Shown here: positions 63,385 through 64,000 of the stretch, piece after piece
Layout of the letters: each line of letters begins with the position of its first letter
Position numbering within the stretch: position 1 is the stretch's first letter
DNA from: Candidatus Pantoea formicae
Lineage (GTDB): Bacteria; Pseudomonadota; Gammaproteobacteria; Enterobacterales; Enterobacteriaceae
Direction of reading: 5' to 3'
NCBI RefSeq assembly: GCF_011752625.1
Contig: NZ_VWXD01000003.1
Location: 124,001-188,000 of the forward strand
Length of the DNA: 64,000 bases
Program-made: the position numbers and the translations under genes
Notes under the pieces: generated by a model
Seen by the model: only the letters and a program-made list of their open reading frames with translations
Told to the model about the DNA's origin: nothing
Databases searched by the model: none

Positions 63385-63414
63385 AAAACGCCCTTCAATT
63401 GAAGCGCGTTTTTT
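63385..63414 (-). terminator. Terminator of hcr
   Basis: AAACGC and GCGTTT flank TTCAATTGAA with a small internal mismatch, forming a hairpin with a T-run on the minus strand (GGGCGTTTTTC) and one on plus. It lies 6 bases after the hcr stop, so it mainly ends hcr mRNA, and it also separates hcr from lplA. Confidence 0.75.
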
Positions 63415-63419
63415 ACCCC

Positions 63420-64000
63420 TCATGCCACCACTAAATCACTTAATGGCTGGCAAGAACACGCCAGCACATAGCCCTCGGCGATCTCTTGTTCGGTCAGGGT
63501 CAGCGTACTGCTAACGCTGTATTCACCGGCAAGCACTTGGGTTTTGCAGCAGCCACATACGCCTTCGCGACAGGCGGCATTTACCGCGACCTGATTGCTC
63601 TCCAGTGCCTGCAACAGTGAGTCGCCATGGGCTGCAAAGAAGGTTTTCGCCGCAGACAGTTTGGTTAACATCACGCCTTCACCCGCAGCGGGAGACGCAG
63701 GGGTGAAGAAGGGCTCTTTAAAGACCTGTAAAACCCCCATTTCTCGCGCAGTGTTCTCTACCCATTCCATATAGGGTGCAGGACCACAGCAGAAGAGGGT
63801 CCGTTCGGTGAGATCCGGTACGGCACTCAGCATGGCCTGTGTTAAACGCCCCGCCATAAATCCTGCGCTTGCCTGACTCTCCGCCACCAGCGTGACGGGA
63901 TAGTTCTGCCACTCATCCGCGAAAATCACATCCTGCGGTGAGCGCACGCTGTAGATCACCTGCACATCCACGTCAGGGCGATGGGCAGCCAGCCAACGAC
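63420..64000 (-). CDS. hcr: NADH oxidoreductase Hcr, 3' part
   Basis: The C-terminal 193 or so residues of the hybrid-cluster-protein reductase; the N-terminal FAD part is beyond the window edge. Visible are the NAD-domain end (VRSPQDVIFADEWQNYPVTL, CCGPAPYMEWVE) and the plant-type 2Fe-2S ferredoxin domain (CREGVCGCCK and later VLACSCQP with its fourth ligand Cys). E. coli Hcr is very similar. It passes electrons from NADH to Hcp (the hybrid cluster protein, unrelated to T6SS Hcp), which reduces nitric oxide or hydroxylamine. The partner hcp gene should lie upstream, outside the window. Confidence 0.93.
   Translation of the reverse strand, partial: RWLAAHRPDVDVQVIYSVRSPQDVIFADEWQNYPVTLVAESQASAGFMAGRLTQAMLSAVPDLTERTLFCCGPAPYMEWVENTAREMGVLQVFKEPFFTPASPAAGEGVMLTKLSAAKTFFAAHGDSLLQALESNQVAVNAACREGVCGCCKTQVLAGEYSVSSTLTLTEQEIAEGYVLACSCQPLSDLVVA

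Noticed and set aside
1..64000. Insertion sequences or genomic-island borders
   Set aside because: No transposase, integrase, tRNA or long flanking direct repeats were seen; any transfer of the T6SS locus would have to be shown by comparison.

Overview
The window looks like a chromosomal segment of an enterobacterium, most likely Erwiniaceae (Pantoea or Erwinia). Several proteins read as close relatives of Escherichia coli proteins over their whole length (LplA, Hcr, Gcd, the YnfM/YnfL-like pair). That sits beside an accessory type VI secretion (T6SS) locus and short intergenic palindromes of a kind common in this group. The genus is an inference. No tRNA, rRNA, insertion sequence, integrase or CRISPR array was seen. 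Layout, left: 1-8.0 kb holds the end of a sugar ABC permease, a divergent MFS exporter/LysR pair, a secreted ParB-fold protein, a hexapeptide acetyltransferase, and a three-gene minus-strand group (amidohydrolase/deacetylase plus two ACS-family MFS carriers) that looks like an uptake and deacetylation pathway for an unknown acidic compound. At 8.3-9.7 kb a class II Fic protein with a C-terminal winged helix sits between two large related palindromes, one touching its start codon. Then come PQQ-dependent glucose dehydrogenase (gcd), a 750-bp island of structured repeats, a catalase, a LysE exporter, a racemase-like protein, a small membrane protein, and a TonB receptor paired with a YncE-like beta-propeller. 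Centre: 20.6-51.9 kb is the T6SS locus. Reading leftwards from 51.9 kb, the minus-strand order is vgrG, DUF2169-pentapeptide fusion, second pentapeptide protein, DUF3540, PAAR-like DUF4150, SH3 lipoprotein, tssJ, tssK, tssL, tssM, tagF, tssA, tssB, tssC, hcp, tagH, pppA, a secreted protein of unknown function, tssE, tssF, tssG, clpV, ppkA. All thirteen core components are recognisable apart from a canonical PAAR tip, which a PAAR-like DUF4150 protein appears to replace. A complete phospho-switch (PpkA, PppA, TagH) and its antagonist TagF are present. A plus-strand lysozyme/periplasmic-partner pair meets the end of the operon head-on and is a strong candidate T6SS effector and immunity pair. 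Right: 52.6-58.4 kb is a three-gene RND drug-efflux operon, followed by two converging TetR regulators. Then come a pirin, a second copy of the structured repeat, a quinone-reductase-like flavoprotein with its TetR repressor and a 29-bp operator, lplA, and the 3' part of hcr. The most unusual material is: the paired palindromes around fic; a dispersed 196-197-nt hairpin element whose two copies show compensatory base changes; a vgrG with an Asn/Ser repeat tail; a spike-accessory module with no visible toxin; and the lysozyme/partner pair.
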